From: Bacteroidales bacterium
GTDB lineage: Bacteria; Bacteroidota; Bacteroidia; Bacteroidales; F082
Assembly (NCBI GenBank): GCA_017466405.1
Contig: JAFTUF010000030.1
Location: 62,001-126,000 of the forward strand
Length of the DNA stretch: 64,000 nt
Direction: 5' to 3'
Shown here: positions 8,167 through 17,304 of the stretch, in pieces
Layout of the letters: each line of letters starts with the position of its first letter
Position numbering within the stretch: the stretch's first letter is position 1
The notes under the pieces: generated by a model
The model's input: the letters and a program-made list of their open reading frames with translations, nothing else
Told to the model about the DNA's origin: nothing
Database searches by the model: none
Translations under genes and position numbers: made by a program

Positions 8167-8436
8167 TTATAAACCATTAACAAGTTCTGCGCCTGCCTTA
8201 AATTTAACCACAGTCTTTTCAGCAATCATAATCTCTTTACCAGTCTGTGGATTGCGACCTTTTCTTGCTGGATGTGTACAAGTCGAGAATGTTCCAAATC
8301 CTACCAAAGAGATGCGTTCACCTTTTTGCAATGCTTCTGTTGATGCTTCCATGAATGCTTCCAATGCTTTCTTTGCATCTACTTTTGTCATACCAGCTTT
8401 TTGGGCAATGACATTTACTAATTCTGCTTTATTCAT
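8167..8436 (-). CDS. HU family DNA-binding protein
   Basis: 89 residues matching the HU/IHF fold end to end: MNKAELVNVIAQKAGMTKVD, AFMEASTEALQKGERISLVG, the FGTFSTCTHPARKGRNPQTG arm with the DNA-intercalating proline, and KFKAGAELVNGL. HU dimers bend and compact DNA. The gene is monocistronic between a bidirectional terminator and its own strong promoter (8488-8519). Confidence 0.96.
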   Translation of the reverse strand: MNKAELVNVIAQKAGMTKVDAKKALEAFMEASTEALQKGERISLVGFGTFSTCTHPARKGRNPQTGKEIMIAEKTVVKFKAGAELVNGL

Positions 8437-8487
8437 ATTACTTTTATTTTAATAGGTTATTAAACAATAACTTAAACATTTCGCATA

Positions 8488-8519
8488 CAAATCTAATTAT
8501 TTATTTATGAAAAAACAAA
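8488..8519 (-). promoter_or_regulatory. Promoter of HU gene
   Basis: On the minus strand TTTG (8516-8519), a 20-nt spacer and TAGATTTG (8488-8495): a full match to the Bacteroidetes -33/-7 consensus, leaving a leader of about 45 nt. Confidence 0.75.
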
Positions 8520-8778
8520 TATTTTTCAAGAAAAAAAAATATTTTTTTAATTCCAACAGAATGAGTATAAAAATCATACGTCATGAAATTTCCCAAAATA
8601 CTTGTATTTACTAAATCTTCAGAAAATTTTAATAATAAATTTTCAATTGAAAATAAAGCTATAATTTGTTAAAGAAAATTATAAAAATAATATTTATTGG
8701 AAATAATTCATACAAAAACAATATCAGAAACAATCCTTTTCTTATAAAAAAAAGCACATTTTATCATAAAAAACAAAA
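8520..8778. other. AT-rich intergenic stretch, no gene seen
   Basis: Between the HU promoter and the fmt terminator, very A/T rich with long A and T runs. I see no open frame of interest, no tRNA and no convincing hairpin. Confidence 0.6.
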
Positions 8779-8813
8779 AAACCTAAACTCGTCGATTTTA
8801 CAAGTTTAGGTTT
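8779..8813 (-). terminator. Terminator of fmt
   Basis: aaacctaaact (8779-8789) pairs with agtttaggttt (8803-8813); on the minus strand it lies 20 nt after the fmt stop and runs into a T tract. Confidence 0.85.
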
Positions 8814-8832
8814 TATCGCCAACTTAAGATTT

Positions 8833-9795
8833 TTATTGTGCTTTCCATTCTCCATTAAGGCGAGCACCTCTCAAGAAATCCTCTATAGGCATAGCTTTTT
8901 TTCCAGCCTGCTGTAGCACCTTAATGTTTATAAATGCATCTTTCAAAGCCACTTTAAGATATGATTTTCCATCTGTCTTTACTTGGAACAATTCAACATC
9001 ATCTTGATTCTTTTCTTCTATAGTAACTTCAAAAATTTTAAGGTCTAATACAGTATCATTTTCCGAGACGAATTGTGTATGAGCTGCAGGATAAGGAGAA
9101 AGCCCTCTGATGAAATCATATATCGACTTAGCGTCTTTTGTCCAGTCGATTTTGCAGTCTTCCTTAAATATTTTAGGTGCAGGTTTTAACACAATATTGT
9201 CTCTCTGTATGATAGACTGTTGTGATTGTGAATTAACCTTTCCCTCCTCTATCATCTTTATAGTCTCTACAACCACCTTATTTCCTAGAAGCATCAATTT
9301 ATCGTGAAGAGAACCAGCCGTCTCATCATCTTCAATCTTAACGATTTCCTGCTTTATAATCTCGCCAGTATCTATCTCTTTGTCGAGTATGAAAGTTGTA
9401 AGACCTGTTTCTTTCTCACCATTAATAATAGCATGATTTATAGGAGCTGCACCTCTATATTGAGGCAATAAAGAAGCATGAAGGTTGAAAGTACCTTTCG
9501 GAGGCATACTCCACACCACTTCCGGCAACATCCTGAAAGCAACAACAACAAACAAGTCGGCATTATAAGAAGACAACTCTTCTAAAAACTCTGGTGCTTT
9601 TAAACTTACAGGTTGCATTATTGGCAAACCATATTTCAACGCTGTCTCTTTCACGTCAGAGCATTGTATTTTCTTGCCACGTCCCGCAGGTTTATCTGGC
9701 ACTGTCACTACAGCTACAACTTCATAACCTGCTGATATTATAGCTTCCAATTGAGAGGAAGCAAACTCTGGAGTCCCAAAATATACTATCTTCAT
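8833..9795 (-). CDS. fmt: Methionyl-tRNA formyltransferase
   Basis: 320 residues from MKIVYFGTPEFASS (start at 9795, chosen because the family begins at this strand; an upstream in-frame start adds seven residues). The catalytic Asn-His-Asp set is visible in FNLHASLLPQYRGAAP and DKEIDTGEI. The C-terminal OB-like domain (FIRGLSPYPAAHT onward) binds the acceptor stem. The enzyme formylates initiator Met-tRNA using 10-formyl-THF. It is downstream of the MFS gene on the same strand. Confidence 0.96.
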   Translation of the reverse strand: MKIVYFGTPEFASSQLEAIISAGYEVVAVVTVPDKPAGRGKKIQCSDVKETALKYGLPIMQPVSLKAPEFLEELSSYNADLFVVVAFRMLPEVVWSMPPKGTFNLHASLLPQYRGAAPINHAIINGEKETGLTTFILDKEIDTGEIIKQEIVKIEDDETAGSLHDKLMLLGNKVVVETIKMIEEGKVNSQSQQSIIQRDNIVLKPAPKIFKEDCKIDWTKDAKSIYDFIRGLSPYPAAHTQFVSENDTVLDLKIFEVTIEEKNQDDVELFQVKTDGKSYLKVALKDAFINIKVLQQAGKKAMPIEDFLRGARLNGEWKAQ

Positions 9796-9852
9796 ATTAC
9801 ATTCTTTTTTTTGCAAAATTAAAATAAATGTCCAATGTCTAATGACAAAAGA

Positions 9853-11055
9853 CTAAAGTTTTTTTGCCTTAAGATATGATTTCTTAGCGTAAAGAAAGAA
9901 AAACAAAGCTGATAACACACTCACCACTGCCGACAGTAAAAACGCAGACTTATATCCACCCAAATGCTCTGCCACATAGCCGCCTACGATAACGCCTAAA
10001 CCGAGACCTAAGTCCCAACTTGTTAATATTGTAGAATTTGCCGTTCCTCTTTGATCGTTAGAAGCCATATTCAAAAACATAGTCTGTACAGCAGGATAAA
10101 GGCTTCCCTGGCCAAAACCTATAACGATAGCGGAGACATAATAACCGAACAGATTCTGCCATAAGGAAAAAAGGAAATATCCTACTGCCACGACGATGAT
10201 TCCATACGAAGCGTTTCTTACTATATGACCTTTGCTTAAGGAACGAACACCTACAAAACGCGACATTATCAACCCAACAGCAAAAAGCATAAAGAACGTT
10301 CCTGTTCCTGTGGTGATATTCAAAACGTCTTGGCTATAAATAGCAATATATGTCGAGAGTATCCCGTAAGCGAAAGCTACCAACGCAATACAAATACCTT
10401 GGCTCCAGCCTCTAAGTAAGAACAGTCTGTCTAAAGAAATCTTTTTCTTATCTAAGACCGGTGGACGATATTTGCACTCTACGAATGTATTAATCAACAA
10501 GCCTAACAAGGCAAAGACTAGAGATACCGTGAACAAAAGATTGAAACTATTGAAATAGTTATATAACAACAAACTCAAACTCGGGCCTATTGCCATCGCG
10601 AAATTATTGCTGAGTCCCCAATAGCCTATTCCTTCGCCTCTGCGTTGAGAAGGCAGCACATCTATTGCGACGGTGCTGCTCGACACAGATGTCAAGCCAA
10701 ACGGAATTCCATGCAAGGTTCTTATCAGAGCGAATAATATTATAGAACCTGTGATATAATATCCCAAAAAGAAAAGTGCAAAAGAAGCATACGATATCAG
10801 TAAGATTTTCTTTCTCGAAAATCTATCTACGATATATCCACTGAAGATACGTATTGCGAGAGCAGCGATACTATAGCCACTGAGCACAAGTCCTATCATC
10901 GCTTTATCGGCATGGAACACATCTCTTAGGTAAAGCGGCAAAAGAGGCGTCACAAAATAGAAGGAAAAATAAAGCATAAAATTAGCTATCCAAACCTTCA
11001 GATAATTACCCGTGAACAAACGAGGTTTTTCTTCTAATTCCGCAGTCGTTTTCAT
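9853..11055 (-). CDS. MFS transporter
   Basis: 400 residues from MKTTAELEEK. Twelve hydrophobic helices with the MFS signature loop between helices 2 and 3 (GYIVDRFSRKKIL). No substrate-specific motif stands out; sugar-efflux/multidrug MFS proteins of this length are common in the phylum. A longer start at 11076 would sit almost inside the preceding terminator, so the start at 11055 is preferred. It is probably co-transcribed with fmt (57-bp gap). Confidence 0.88.
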   Translation of the reverse strand: MKTTAELEEKPRLFTGNYLKVWIANFMLYFSFYFVTPLLPLYLRDVFHADKAMIGLVLSGYSIAALAIRIFSGYIVDRFSRKKILLISYASFALFFLGYYITGSIILFALIRTLHGIPFGLTSVSSSTVAIDVLPSQRRGEGIGYWGLSNNFAMAIGPSLSLLLYNYFNSFNLLFTVSLVFALLGLLINTFVECKYRPPVLDKKKISLDRLFLLRGWSQGICIALVAFAYGILSTYIAIYSQDVLNITTGTGTFFMLFAVGLIMSRFVGVRSLSKGHIVRNASYGIIVVAVGYFLFSLWQNLFGYYVSAIVIGFGQGSLYPAVQTMFLNMASNDQRGTANSTILTSWDLGLGLGVIVGGYVAEHLGGYKSAFLLSAVVSVLSALFFFLYAKKSYLKAKKL

Positions 11056-11083
11056 TTTTAATAAAAATAGTTTCAAAAAAAAA

Positions 11084-11102
11084 CCCGACTCAAAGAGTCG
11101 GG
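11084..11102 (-). terminator. Terminator of the TPR protein gene
   Basis: cccgact (11084-11090) pairs with agtcggg (11096-11102), followed on the minus strand by a run of nine T. Confidence 0.88.
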
Positions 11103-11131
11103 AAACATCTATGAAAAAAATTAAATTTATC

Positions 11132-11821
11132 TTACAATTCAGCTTGTGCTTTAGCTATATATTTTTCGATGCTGAAGCCTTCGTTGCTGTTTGGATATTC
11201 AGCTTTAATCTTCTTGTAAACATCGATAGCTTTTTGGTAGTCACCTGCCATTTCGTAAGCCATACCAGCTCTGAGCAAGTACATTGGTGATGTAAAACCG
11301 TTTTCAGCTTTCATAGCAGCGCTTTCATAAGATTTAGCTGCTTCTGCTACATTGCCGAGTTCCATATAAGCATCGCCCATTGCGCCTAATGCTAATGATG
11401 CTACTATTACATCTTTTCCTTTAAATTCTTTAAGATATTTTATAGCGTTATTGAAATCGCCAGTGTTGAGATAACAAACACCTGCATAATATTTTGCCAA
11501 GTTAGCTGTTTTTGTTCCACCGAACTCATCGATAACGTTTACAAAACCGAGATAATTGCCATCGCCATTAAGAGCTGATGCGAAATTATCGTTTTCAAAA
11601 TACTGTTCTGCATGGAAGATAGCTGCTTGAGCGTCTTTCTCACGTGGTTCAAGATAATACTTCTTAACTCCAAAAACTGCCAGAACTGCTATAATCAATA
11701 CTGCGAGAACTATAACAATAGCCTTTTGATTTTTCTCGATAAAAAGTTCTGTGTTACTTAATGTTGTTTCAATCGATTCGAGGCGTTCATCACCTTCATT
11801 CTTTACATTTTGTTTTGCCAT
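11132..11821 (-). CDS. Membrane-anchored tetratricopeptide repeat protein
   Basis: 229 residues: a short charged cytoplasmic head, one transmembrane helix at about residues 35-52 (AIVIVLAVLIIAVLAVFGV), then TPR-like helical pairs (YYAGVCYLNTGDFNNAIKYL, YESAAMKAENGFTSPMYLLR, AYEMAGDYQKAIDVYKKIKA). The layout is that of YfgM-like periplasmic TPR proteins, which act as scaffolds near the translocon or envelope machinery. The role here is not determined. It has its own promoter and terminator. Confidence 0.85.
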   Translation of the reverse strand: MAKQNVKNEGDERLESIETTLSNTELFIEKNQKAIVIVLAVLIIAVLAVFGVKKYYLEPREKDAQAAIFHAEQYFENDNFASALNGDGNYLGFVNVIDEFGGTKTANLAKYYAGVCYLNTGDFNNAIKYLKEFKGKDVIVASLALGAMGDAYMELGNVAEAAKSYESAAMKAENGFTSPMYLLRAGMAYEMAGDYQKAIDVYKKIKAEYPNSNEGFSIEKYIAKAQAEL

Positions 11822-11844
11822 ATCAATAGATTTTTTTCAGACTG

Positions 11845-11878
11845 CAAATTTAGTTTTTTTATCTGAAAAATCAACAAA
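11845..11878 (-). promoter_or_regulatory. Promoter of the TPR protein gene
   Basis: Minus strand TTTG (11875-11878), 22-nt spacer, TAAATTTG (11845-11852). The spacer is slightly longer than usual. Confidence 0.55.
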
Positions 11879-11887
11879 AAAAATAAA

Positions 11888-11895
11888 TATATTTG
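11888..11895 (+). promoter_or_regulatory. -7 box of the S9 peptidase gene
   Basis: TATATTTG on the plus strand 27 bp before the ATG, divergent from the TPR promoter. No TTTG -33 is obvious. Confidence 0.5.
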
Positions 11896-11922
11896 CTCAA
11901 ATATTTTTTAAACTCGAAGATT

Positions 11923-14514
11923 ATGAAAAAGAACAATTTAACATTATTTATCTTATTGTTTATTACATCTTTTGCTGGAATCAACGCCCAAGAAAATGAA
12001 AATATTTCTTACAAGCATGCACACAACTGGCTATGTCTTGACGTTCAGAACACCGCTAAACCAATGCTTAACGAAGGCGCTAATATCGCTGGAAAGACTT
12101 TCGAGTCATGCGACCTTTTCGAGATAATGAAAACGCCTAATTATCAAAGAGCCGCTTTAGGAAGAAAAGCATACGACAACATCAACTCTCCAGCTTGGAA
12201 AGAACATGCTGCATCAGAGTCAGGATGTATCGTTTTAAACAGTGCGAGCACGGGAGTAGGAACTCAATATTCTTATAACATACTTTCTGGTTACCTCGAA
12301 AACCTCGAATATCAAGAAGTCACTTTCAAAACAACATCAAACTCTCCGTACGAATTATATTTAAACGGTGAAAAAATCATTTCATACAATGAGTTCTGCA
12401 AGGATGAAAACAACACCAAAGACAAGAAAATAAAACTTGAGATTGGTAAACATGATATTCTTGTAAAGACATTATATCAAAAGAAAGATGACTGCAGCTG
12501 GGAATTTAAATTAGAATTTGGCAGCGATGACATCAACACGCTATCATGGAGTTTAGATCCAAGGAAAGAAATGGATCTCAACATTGTCATGCACGGAATC
12601 AGGTCGGCAGGAGTCTCAATCTCTCCAAATGGAAAATATGCAAAATACTCATACAAAGAGACCGTCGCTCCTGATGGAAAGACTTCCTACTGGTCGGAAA
12701 TAATTGATTTGGGAAATAATTCTACTGTCTTAAGCACAAAACACAATAGTTTAGGAAGCATTTATTTTCATCCTACAGAAAACGCTGTATATTATAGAAA
12801 GAACAACAACGGCAAGTCACAGGTTTATATGCAATCTTTAGAAGACGGAGAAATCACTTTCGTGATGGAAGCACCAAAAGATATGAACCATTACAGTTTT
12901 TCAAACGACGGCAACGTTATTATATATGGTGTCAATATAGAAGGTGAGAAAAACAAAGACGGAGTGAAACGCCTTGACGGAATGGAAGATCGCTGGCCTT
13001 GGTGGCGCAATCAGACAAACCTTTATCATTATAACATAGCGACAGGCATTCACACTCAACTCACAGCAGGCAATTTAAGCACATCTCTCCATGACATAAA
13101 TAATGACGGAAGTAAGATAATCGTAAGTCAATCTGTTAGAGACTACACAACTCGTCCATATTCAAAACAAATCATGATGGAAATCGATATAAAAGATTTC
13201 AGCGTTGACACTTTATGGCAAGATTATTTCGGCGGTTCTGCACAATATTCACCAGACAACAAACAACTTGTCGTTACTGGTTCAGCAGCGATGTTTGAGG
13301 GCGCTGGAAGAAATCTTCCAAAAAATATGATTGCCAACGACTACGACACTGAAGCCTATATTTTTGACATCGAAAGCAAAAACGTCAAATGTATCAGCAA
13401 AGACTTCGATCCTAATATCTCAAGCGTAAATTGGTGTGCTGACGACAATAGAATTTATTTATTGGTCGAAGAAAAATCGTATAATAACATTTACGTCTAT
13501 GATATTAATAAAGGTGTATTTGAGGAAATTGAGACAGAACTCGACAATGTATTTAGTATCAGCAAGTCACAAAACAGCAATCATTTAGCATATTACGGAA
13601 GCGGAATTCAGTCACCAGAGAGAGCTTTTGTTATCAATGTGGATAACAATGAGATGATTAGCAGCCGCAATCCTGAAGAAGAATTATTCAAAGACTTAGA
13701 GTTCGGCGAATATCACGACTATACATTTAAGACCAAGAAAGGTGTCATCGTAGATGGTTACTATTATCTTCCAGCAGACTTCGACAGCAGCAAGAAATAT
13801 CCTATGATTGTCTATTATTATGGCGGAACAAGTCCTACTGGCAGAAATTTAAGAGGTCTTTATCCTAAGAATTATTTTGCAGCTAACGGATATGTGGTTT
13901 ATGTCATCATCCCATCTGGTTCAACAGGTTATGGCCAAGAGTTTGCGGCGCGCCACGTCAACAACTGGGGAATGACCGTCGCTGATGAGATTATCGACGC
14001 CACAAAGAATTTCATCAAGAACCACGACTTTGTCGATGCAGAACACGTCGGTTGTATGGGCGCATCATACGGCGGTTTCATGACTGAGTTATTGACAACA
14101 CGCACCGACATTTTCGCCGCCGCTATCTCTCACGCAGGCATCAGTTCAATCTCATCTTACTGGGGCGAAGGCTATTGGGGCTGGGGATACAACACCGTTG
14201 CTGCAGCAGGAACATTCCCTTGGGACAACCAAAAGATGTATGTGGGACAGAGCGCTTTGTTCAACGCCGACAAAATCAACACTCCGCTCCTACTCCTTCA
14301 CGGAAGCGCCGACACCAACGTCCCTGTCGGAGAAAGTATTCAACTTTACACTGCATTAAAGCTTCTCGGTAAAGAATGTGAATTGGTTCAGATTGAAGGT
14401 CAAGACCATCATATCGTCGATTATAAAAAACGTATCAAATGGCATAAGACCATCATGGCTTGGTGGGAGAAACATCTGAAAGACAACGATGAATGGTGGG
14501 AGGAACTTTATTGA
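11923..14514 (+). CDS. S9 family prolyl-oligopeptidase-type serine peptidase
   Basis: 863 residues from MKKNNLTLFILLF (an upstream start adds ten residues before the signal peptide). A signal peptide ending at GINAQ is followed by an N-terminal region with a PA14/beta-sandwich look (YELYLNGEKIISY), a beta-propeller with YTRP/WD40-like strands, and a C-terminal alpha/beta-hydrolase domain. The catalytic Ser is in GASYGG (about residue 715), Asp in GSADTNVP (about 797) and His in QDHHIVDY (about 829-830). Family members cleave dipeptides or oligopeptides after proline or similar residues; the signal peptide places this one outside the cytoplasm. A 'gaatctgagaaattgag' repeat starts at the stop codon. 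Confidence 0.92.
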   Translation: MKKNNLTLFILLFITSFAGINAQENENISYKHAHNWLCLDVQNTAKPMLNEGANIAGKTFESCDLFEIMKTPNYQRAALGRKAYDNINSPAWKEHAASESGCIVLNSASTGVGTQYSYNILSGYLENLEYQEVTFKTTSNSPYELYLNGEKIISYNEFCKDENNTKDKKIKLEIGKHDILVKTLYQKKDDCSWEFKLEFGSDDINTLSWSLDPRKEMDLNIVMHGIRSAGVSISPNGKYAKYSYKETVAPDGKTSYWSEIIDLGNNSTVLSTKHNSLGSIYFHPTENAVYYRKNNNGKSQVYMQSLEDGEITFVMEAPKDMNHYSFSNDGNVIIYGVNIEGEKNKDGVKRLDGMEDRWPWWRNQTNLYHYNIATGIHTQLTAGNLSTSLHDINNDGSKIIVSQSVRDYTTRPYSKQIMMEIDIKDFSVDTLWQDYFGGSAQYSPDNKQLVVTGSAAMFEGAGRNLPKNMIANDYDTEAYIFDIESKNVKCISKDFDPNISSVNWCADDNRIYLLVEEKSYNNIYVYDINKGVFEEIETELDNVFSISKSQNSNHLAYYGSGIQSPERAFVINVDNNEMISSRNPEEELFKDLEFGEYHDYTFKTKKGVIVDGYYYLPADFDSSKKYPMIVYYYGGTSPTGRNLRGLYPKNYFAANGYVVYVIIPSGSTGYGQEFAARHVNNWGMTVADEIIDATKNFIKNHDFVDAEHVGCMGASYGGFMTELLTTRTDIFAAAISHAGISSISSYWGEGYWGWGYNTVAAAGTFPWDNQKMYVGQSALFNADKINTPLLLLHGSADTNVPVGESIQLYTALKLLGKECELVQIEGQDHHIVDYKKRIKWHKTIMAWWEKHLKDNDEWWEELY

Positions 14515-14545
14515 ATCTGAGAAATTGAGAAATTGAGAATCTTAA
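14513..14545. repeat. Word repeat family F7 after the S9 peptidase
   Basis: 'gaatctgagaaattgag' units beginning at the stop codon. The rest of the gap to 14625 holds no recognised structure. Confidence 0.55.
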
Positions 14546-14625
14546 AAATTGTATGGACTTATTAGATACAGCTCAATTTATATAGAACGAATTTTGCTTC
14601 GTCTCAAGCGTACGAAAAAAAGCAT

Positions 14626-14633
14626 TATCTTTG
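14626..14633 (+). promoter_or_regulatory. -7 box of the TrmH-type gene
   Basis: TATCTTTG 23 bp upstream of the ATG. A TTTG lies 29 nt further upstream, too far for a consensus -33. Confidence 0.5.
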
Positions 14634-14656
14634 TAACGCAAATAAAATAGAAAAGT

Positions 14657-15343
14657 ATGTCACCAAAAGACAGAGAATTATACAATTTTTTAAGTCAATA
14701 TACGACAGAGGAAAGAAAGAAACGTTTTGAGGAAGTCCTTGATTATAGAACACGTCACGTCACAGTAGTTCTGGAAGATATTTATCAGTCGCACAACGCG
14801 AGTGCAGTATTGCGGAGTTGCGACATCAACGGAGTTCAAGACATCCACGTCATTGAAAACAGGTGGGTTTATAACGTCAACCCAGATATTGTTGTCGGCA
14901 GCATCAAATGGTTAGACCTCAAGAAATATAACGAACAGGAGTTCAATACGCCTGAAGCCTTTGACGCTCTGCATAAAAAAGGATATAAGATTGTCGCGAC
15001 ATGTCCTCATCAAGACGACTACACTCCAGAAGAGCTTCCTTTAGATGAGCCTGTCGCCATAGTCTTCGGAACAGAAAAAACAGGATTAAGCGACTACGCC
15101 TTAGAGCATGCAGATATGTATGTCAAGATTCCAATGTTTGGTTTCACAGAGAGTTATAACATCAGCGTCTCTGCAGCCTTGATGATGTACACATTAACGC
15201 AGCGCCTTCATAGCAGCAACGTCGACTGGCATCTCACCGAAGAAGAAAAAGACATGCTTCGCTTAGATTGGACCAAGAAAAGCATCAAACGCTTCTGGGA
15301 CTACGAGAAGATTTTCAGAGACACTCACCCGGAACTTTATTGA
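14657..15343 (+). CDS. TrmH family tRNA/rRNA ribose 2'-O-methyltransferase
   Basis: 228 residues with all three SPOUT/TrmH motifs: SHNASAVLRSCDINGVQDIH (motif 1 with the catalytic Arg), AIVFGTEKTGLS (motif 2) and IPMFGFTESYNISVSAA (motif 3, knotted SAM site). The C-terminal helical extension resembles TrmH, which methylates G18 of tRNA, more than rRNA-specific RlmB, which has an N-terminal L30-like domain missing here. Monocistronic by appearance. Confidence 0.9.
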   Translation: MSPKDRELYNFLSQYTTEERKKRFEEVLDYRTRHVTVVLEDIYQSHNASAVLRSCDINGVQDIHVIENRWVYNVNPDIVVGSIKWLDLKKYNEQEFNTPEAFDALHKKGYKIVATCPHQDDYTPEELPLDEPVAIVFGTEKTGLSDYALEHADMYVKIPMFGFTESYNISVSAALMMYTLTQRLHSSNVDWHLTEEEKDMLRLDWTKKSIKRFWDYEKIFRDTHPELY

Positions 15344-15379
15344 TTGACTTTGACACTGACAACCGTTAATTGTATATTG

Positions 15380-16153
15380 TTAATTCTTAATTACTCTATA
15401 GACTAGTTCTTCGCCAGGGCGTGCCAAGCGCATTCTCTGGCGTTGATTTTCTGTGATTTCAAAATATAATCTGTCGGCATCGACTTCAAATCCGGCCTTG
15501 CTTAAGATTTCCACATAGTCGCGACCGAATTGTCTTACATGGTCATATTGCCCGAAGAGACGTTCTCTCTCCTTAGGATCCGTAACAGTCGGATCTTCAA
15601 AAGTATCCACATTAGGATTAATAGGAACAAGCAATATCGCCCAGCCTTTAGGCTTAAGTATTCTCTTTATTTCCGAAAAAGCTTTATCCACATTATCAAC
15701 GTGTTCTAAAACATGATTGCAAATAACGACATCGTACGTATTATCAGGCAAATCGATATTTGTGACATCAATATGCAAATCTGCTATAGGAGAATCGAGG
15801 TCAGCTGTGGTATAGTCCAAATTCTTCAATTCCTTAAATCTTTTTAAGAAAGGCTGCTCCGGAGCGAAATGTAATACTATTAAATTATCAGTAAAAAATC
15901 CAGTTTTTTCTTTAAGATATAGCCACAACAAACGATGTCTCTCCAAAGACAAACAATTAGGACACAGTCTATTATCCATTGCCGAACCATAACCGTAGGG
16001 CAAGAATTTTCTAAAATGTTTTCCGCAAACTGGACATTCGACTTTATTACCAATATAAAAAGGTCTTATCAAAATACTGAAAAGATAACTGAATTTTATC
16101 AGTATCTGTCGAGGGAATATTTTTGTCAGAAGAGATATTATCTTTTTCATCAT
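15380..16153 (-). CDS. Class I SAM methyltransferase with N-terminal zinc ribbon
   Basis: 257 residues. A hydrophobic N-terminal helix is followed by a four-Cys motif (CPVCGKHF and RLCPNCLSLERHR), then a Methyltransf_11-type fold: DLHIDVTNIDLPDNTYDVVI and CNHVLEHVDNVDKAFSEI with the canonical motif around VLEHV. The SAM-binding GxGxG loop is not typical (VLHFAPEQPFLKRF). Such proteins occur in surface-glycan gene clusters, and here the ATG overlaps the stop of a glycosyltransferase gene (TAATG), arguing for translational coupling. The acceptor is unknown. Confidence 0.82.
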   Translation of the reverse strand: MMKKIISLLTKIFPRQILIKFSYLFSILIRPFYIGNKVECPVCGKHFRKFLPYGYGSAMDNRLCPNCLSLERHRLLWLYLKEKTGFFTDNLIVLHFAPEQPFLKRFKELKNLDYTTADLDSPIADLHIDVTNIDLPDNTYDVVICNHVLEHVDNVDKAFSEIKRILKPKGWAILLVPINPNVDTFEDPTVTDPKERERLFGQYDHVRQFGRDYVEILSKAGFEVDADRLYFEITENQRQRMRLARPGEELVYRVIKN

Positions 16154-17304
16154 TATTTACTATTTAATTCTTTATATAAATTAAGAATAGTCTCCGTCAT
16201 CTTCGACCATTCGTATTTCTTCTTTTCCTCAACAATATTATCCTCAAAAAATTCTTTTCTGTTATTATCGTAGAAATCACAGATAGCATCTGCAATCTTA
16301 ACTGGATTCGGCTCAACCACATAACCGACTTTTCCATCAGGAACAATCTCACGTAATCCACCTACATCTGTCACAAGCATCGGTTTCTCAAAATGATAAG
16401 CGACCTGAGTCACACCACTCTGAGTAGCTGATTTATAAGGCTGAACCACCATATCTGCAAGATTAAAGAAATTCTTCACTTCCTCATCAGGGATATACTT
16501 GTCACAAATTATCACCTTATCGTTAATTTTATAATTATCAATCATTTGCAGGTATATCTCTTTCTTATCGTAGAACTCTCCTGCTATAACAAGTTTCAAA
16601 GGATAGTTATCAATACGTTCGTCAGCCATAGCTTTCAAGAGAAGGTCAAGACCTTTATATTCGCGTATCAATCCGAAGAAGAGGAGATAATTATAACTCT
16701 CATCAAAATACAAACTACTGAGAGCAAACGACTTGTCTTCCCTATCACCATAATGGTCATAAAGTGGATGCGGAGAAAATTGTTTAGGTTTAGAGTTCTT
16801 ATCTAATTTTGAAATATCCTGAAGAACAGACTTCGACAAAGCCACAAACGCATCCATCGACTTAACAAAACGTGGTGAGAACAAAACGTCAAGAATCGAC
16901 TTCTCATGAGGCATCATATTATGAACCAAACCAATACAACGGGTATGTTTATTCTTGGAGATAATCTTCGCCATTTTTGCATAACAAGGAGCAAAGAATG
17001 ACATCCAATATGCAAATATCACAATATCAGGATTTTTCACCTTAATTTCTTTTGCCGTCTTAATCCATGTAAATGGATTTATAGAATTAATCTTTCTGAA
17101 TATTTTAACGTCTTTTGGAGCAACAGCGTCGGAATATTGTGTCTTTCCAGGAAAGAGAATCGATGGATATTGCAATGTGAAAGTATATAGCTCAACGTCA
17201 ATATTCTCAGAGAGAAACTCTGTCGCCAAGCGGTCGGTAAAAGCCGCTATTCCACCACGATATGGATATGAAGGTCCTACAATTATAATTTTCATATTGT
17301 TCAT
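16153..17304 (-). CDS. Glycosyltransferase family 4 (GT-B fold)
   Basis: 383 residues. The N-terminal Rossmann lobe begins MKIIIVGPSYPYRGGIAAFT, the Gly-rich donor loop region typical of GT4. The C-terminal lobe carries FGLIREYKGLDLLLKA, ADMVVQPYKSATQSGVTQVA (equivalent to the E-x7-E region, with Q/S replacing the first Glu) and KPMLVTDVGGLREIV. It would transfer a sugar from a nucleotide donor during surface polysaccharide assembly. The start ATG overlaps the flippase stop by 4 bp. Confidence 0.87.
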   Translation of the reverse strand: MNNMKIIIVGPSYPYRGGIAAFTDRLATEFLSENIDVELYTFTLQYPSILFPGKTQYSDAVAPKDVKIFRKINSINPFTWIKTAKEIKVKNPDIVIFAYWMSFFAPCYAKMAKIISKNKHTRCIGLVHNMMPHEKSILDVLFSPRFVKSMDAFVALSKSVLQDISKLDKNSKPKQFSPHPLYDHYGDREDKSFALSSLYFDESYNYLLFFGLIREYKGLDLLLKAMADERIDNYPLKLVIAGEFYDKKEIYLQMIDNYKINDKVIICDKYIPDEEVKNFFNLADMVVQPYKSATQSGVTQVAYHFEKPMLVTDVGGLREIVPDGKVGYVVEPNPVKIADAICDFYDNNRKEFFEDNIVEEKKKYEWSKMTETILNLYKELNSK